Shown here piece after piece: positions 62,825 through 64,000 of a stretch of DNA of 64,000 nucleotides. A program made the translations under genes and the position numbers. Numbering within the stretch: position 1 is the stretch's first letter; each line of letters starts with the position of its first letter. The stretch covers positions 9,245,001-9,309,000 of the forward strand of contig NC_010162.1 of NCBI RefSeq assembly GCF_000067165.1, in the 5' to 3' direction. The notes under the pieces were generated by a model. It saw nothing but the letters and a program-made list of their open reading frames with translations. It was not told the DNA's origin and searched no databases. This DNA comes from Sorangium cellulosum So ce56. Lineage in GTDB: Bacteria > Myxococcota_A > Polyangia > Polyangiales > Polyangiaceae.

Positions 62825-64000
62825 CTATGGCGCCAGCTTCACGAGGAAAGCGTCTTCCGTGCCGTCCGCGGCGAGCGTTCCCCCGCCGAGGTCGACCTCC
62901 CCCACCGTGCTGCCAGCGACGAAGGCGTATCCCCCGCTGTCCACGGCGACCGACCAGGCTTGCTGGACGTCGGGACCGGCGAGCTGTGCGACCGACAGCA
63001 GGTCGCCCGCGCCGCTCAACCTGGCCGCGAAGGCGTCGTAGTCGCTCTGGCTCCCGGTGGAGAAGGGGCTCCCGACGAAGTCGCCCGACCCATAGAAGCT
63101 GCCGCCGAGCAGCACGCTCGCCCCGTCGCTCGCGATGCTCGACACCCACACATGCAGCCCGAAACCTTTGCTCCAGAGGTGGTTGCCGAGCGGATCGAGC
63201 TTCGCCAGGAAGGACTCGTTGGCCTCTGGCAAGCTCGACAGCGGCCCGCCGCCGAGATCCAGGGTCGACCCGAACTTGCCCATCACGAAGAGGTTGTCGT
63301 CCGCGTCCACCGCGACCGCCCGGCCGGACTGCCACGCGTCGTCGCCGAAGTTCTTGCTCCACAGGTGATTGCCGAGCGCGTCGTACTTCACGATCAAGAC
63401 GTCGTCCGAGCGCCGCGTGGCCTTCGACAGCGGCCCACCGCCGAAATCGGCGGTCCCCCGCAGCGCGCCCACCACGATCACGTTGCCGGCCCCGTCGGCG
63501 GCCGCGCTCCACGGACGCATGTAGTCCGTCCCCACGAAGCCCCTGCTCCAGAGGTGCTCGCCGCCCGGAGAGAGCTTCACGAGGAACGCATAGCGGCCGA
63601 CCGTGTTCGTCGGAGGGACGCGGCCACCGCCGAAATCGATGCTCGTGTCGGAGCTGCCGGACAGGAAGATGTTCCCCGCGCCGTCGACCGCCAGCGCATC
63701 GAGCCACCTGACGCCGCCGGTGCTCAAGCGCTTGCTCCAGAGGTGGGCGCCGGACGGGTCGTATTTCGCCATGGCGATCGCCGGGATGCCGCGGCCGACC
63801 GGCCCGCCGCCGAGGTCGATGTCGAGCGATGCCTCGGCGCCCACGAGGAGGACGATGTTGCCAGCGCTGTCCACGACCATGCGCCGGATCGGGGTTGGCG
63901 AGAGCGGCGGGCCCACGTCGAAGGCCCTGCTCCATAGATGCTCGCCGGCCGGAGAGAGCTTTCCCAGGAAGATCGCGGGCCCCCCCGGCGCGAGCTCTCC
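62825..64000 (-). CDS. SBBP-type beta-propeller protein (partial, runs off right edge)
   Basis: The frame is open to the window edge for 392 codons, so the N-terminus is missing. Repeated blades follow the pattern VDxxGNxxLxGSxxxxIDFGGGP ... FLVKLxPxGxHLWSKxF: AVDGAGNIFLSGSSDTSIDF, AADGAGNVIVVGALRGTADF, AVDADDNLFVMGKFGSTLDL and AVDSGGYAFVAGSTVGEVDL. These resemble SBBP/Reeler-like beta-propeller repeats common in myxobacterial secreted proteins. The stop is TAG at 62825-62827. The kelch-protein gene starts on the same strand about 175 bases downstream of it, so the two could be co-transcribed. Signal peptide and full length lie outside the window. Confidence 0.85.
   Translation of the reverse strand, partial: GELAPGGPAIFLGKLSPAGEHLWSRAFDVGPPLSPTPIRRMVVDSAGNIVLLVGAEASLDIDLGGGPVGRGIPAIAMAKYDPSGAHLWSKRLSTGGVRWLDALAVDGAGNIFLSGSSDTSIDFGGGRVPPTNTVGRYAFLVKLSPGGEHLWSRGFVGTDYMRPWSAAADGAGNVIVVGALRGTADFGGGPLSKATRRSDDVLIVKYDALGNHLWSKNFGDDAWQSGRAVAVDADDNLFVMGKFGSTLDLGGGPLSSLPEANESFLAKLDPLGNHLWSKGFGLHVWVSSIASDGASVLLGGSFYGSGDFVGSPFSTGSQSDYDAFAARLSGAGDLLSVAQLAGPDVQQAWSVAVDSGGYAFVAGSTVGEVDLGGGTLAADGTEDAFLVKLAP

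Overview
This window is very GC-rich DNA that looks like a chromosome segment from a myxobacterium, most likely a Sorangium-type member of the Polyangiales. The evidence is three large Hanks-type Ser/Thr kinases in 64 kb, an FHA-domain sigma-54 activator next to a kinase, many lipoproteins with Gly/Ala/Ser/Pro-rich linkers or Cys-rich repeats, a secreted kelch protein with a MYXO-CTERM-like tail, and near-universal G or C at third codon positions. This assignment is inferred from gene content, with no database search. No rRNA, tRNA or CRISPR array was seen.

Left part (1-8.5 kb): an edge-truncated DUF4267-like membrane gene diverges from an AraC regulator. A TAXI-type solute-binding protein and a small PQQ-like propeller protein follow. 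A noncoding 65-bp minisatellite is then split by a 4.1-kb mobile unit that has imperfect inverted ends and carries a large serine recombinase, a DUF5372-like partner and an IS481-type transposase. The satellite sequence resumes on the far side.

Middle (8.9-33.4 kb): mostly envelope and secretome genes with signalling genes. There are Cys-rich lipoproteins, an operon of FHA/sigma-54 regulator and kinase, an operon of ECF sigma factor and single-pass membrane protein, a thrombospondin type 3/DNRLRE secreted protein, an alpha/beta hydrolase, an LRR-like lipoprotein, and a kinase fused to a degenerate cyclase-like segment and an AAA ATPase. A TetR regulator and an outer-membrane beta-barrel gene diverge across two palindromic operators.

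33.4-38.2 kb: a tightly coupled minus-strand operon encodes a LysM/peptidoglycan-binding protein, a 683-residue HExxHxxGxxH metalloprotease, an unknown protein and a small lipoprotein. It diverges from a gene whose C-terminal domain resembles modules seen near type VI secretion genes. This is the best candidate in the window for an undescribed effector or toxin module. Next come a ferritin-like protein coupled to a lipoprotein, and a kinase with a TPR-like sensor region.

43-56 kb: an MFS transporter operon, then a surface-polysaccharide locus with DUF218 protein, DegT aminotransferase, WecG/TagA transferase, two radical SAM enzymes, Wzx-like flippase, phosphoglycosyl transferase, SDR, UDP-glucuronate decarboxylase-like enzyme and GT2. 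Overlapping starts and stops suggest co-expression. Unusual hairpins with arms made of short tandem repeats, and a fragment of an epimerase gene, lie around it. The right end (56-64 kb) holds a secreted SMP-30-like propeller, a winged-helix protein with a basic 15-residue repeat tail, the kelch protein, and an edge-truncated beta-propeller protein.
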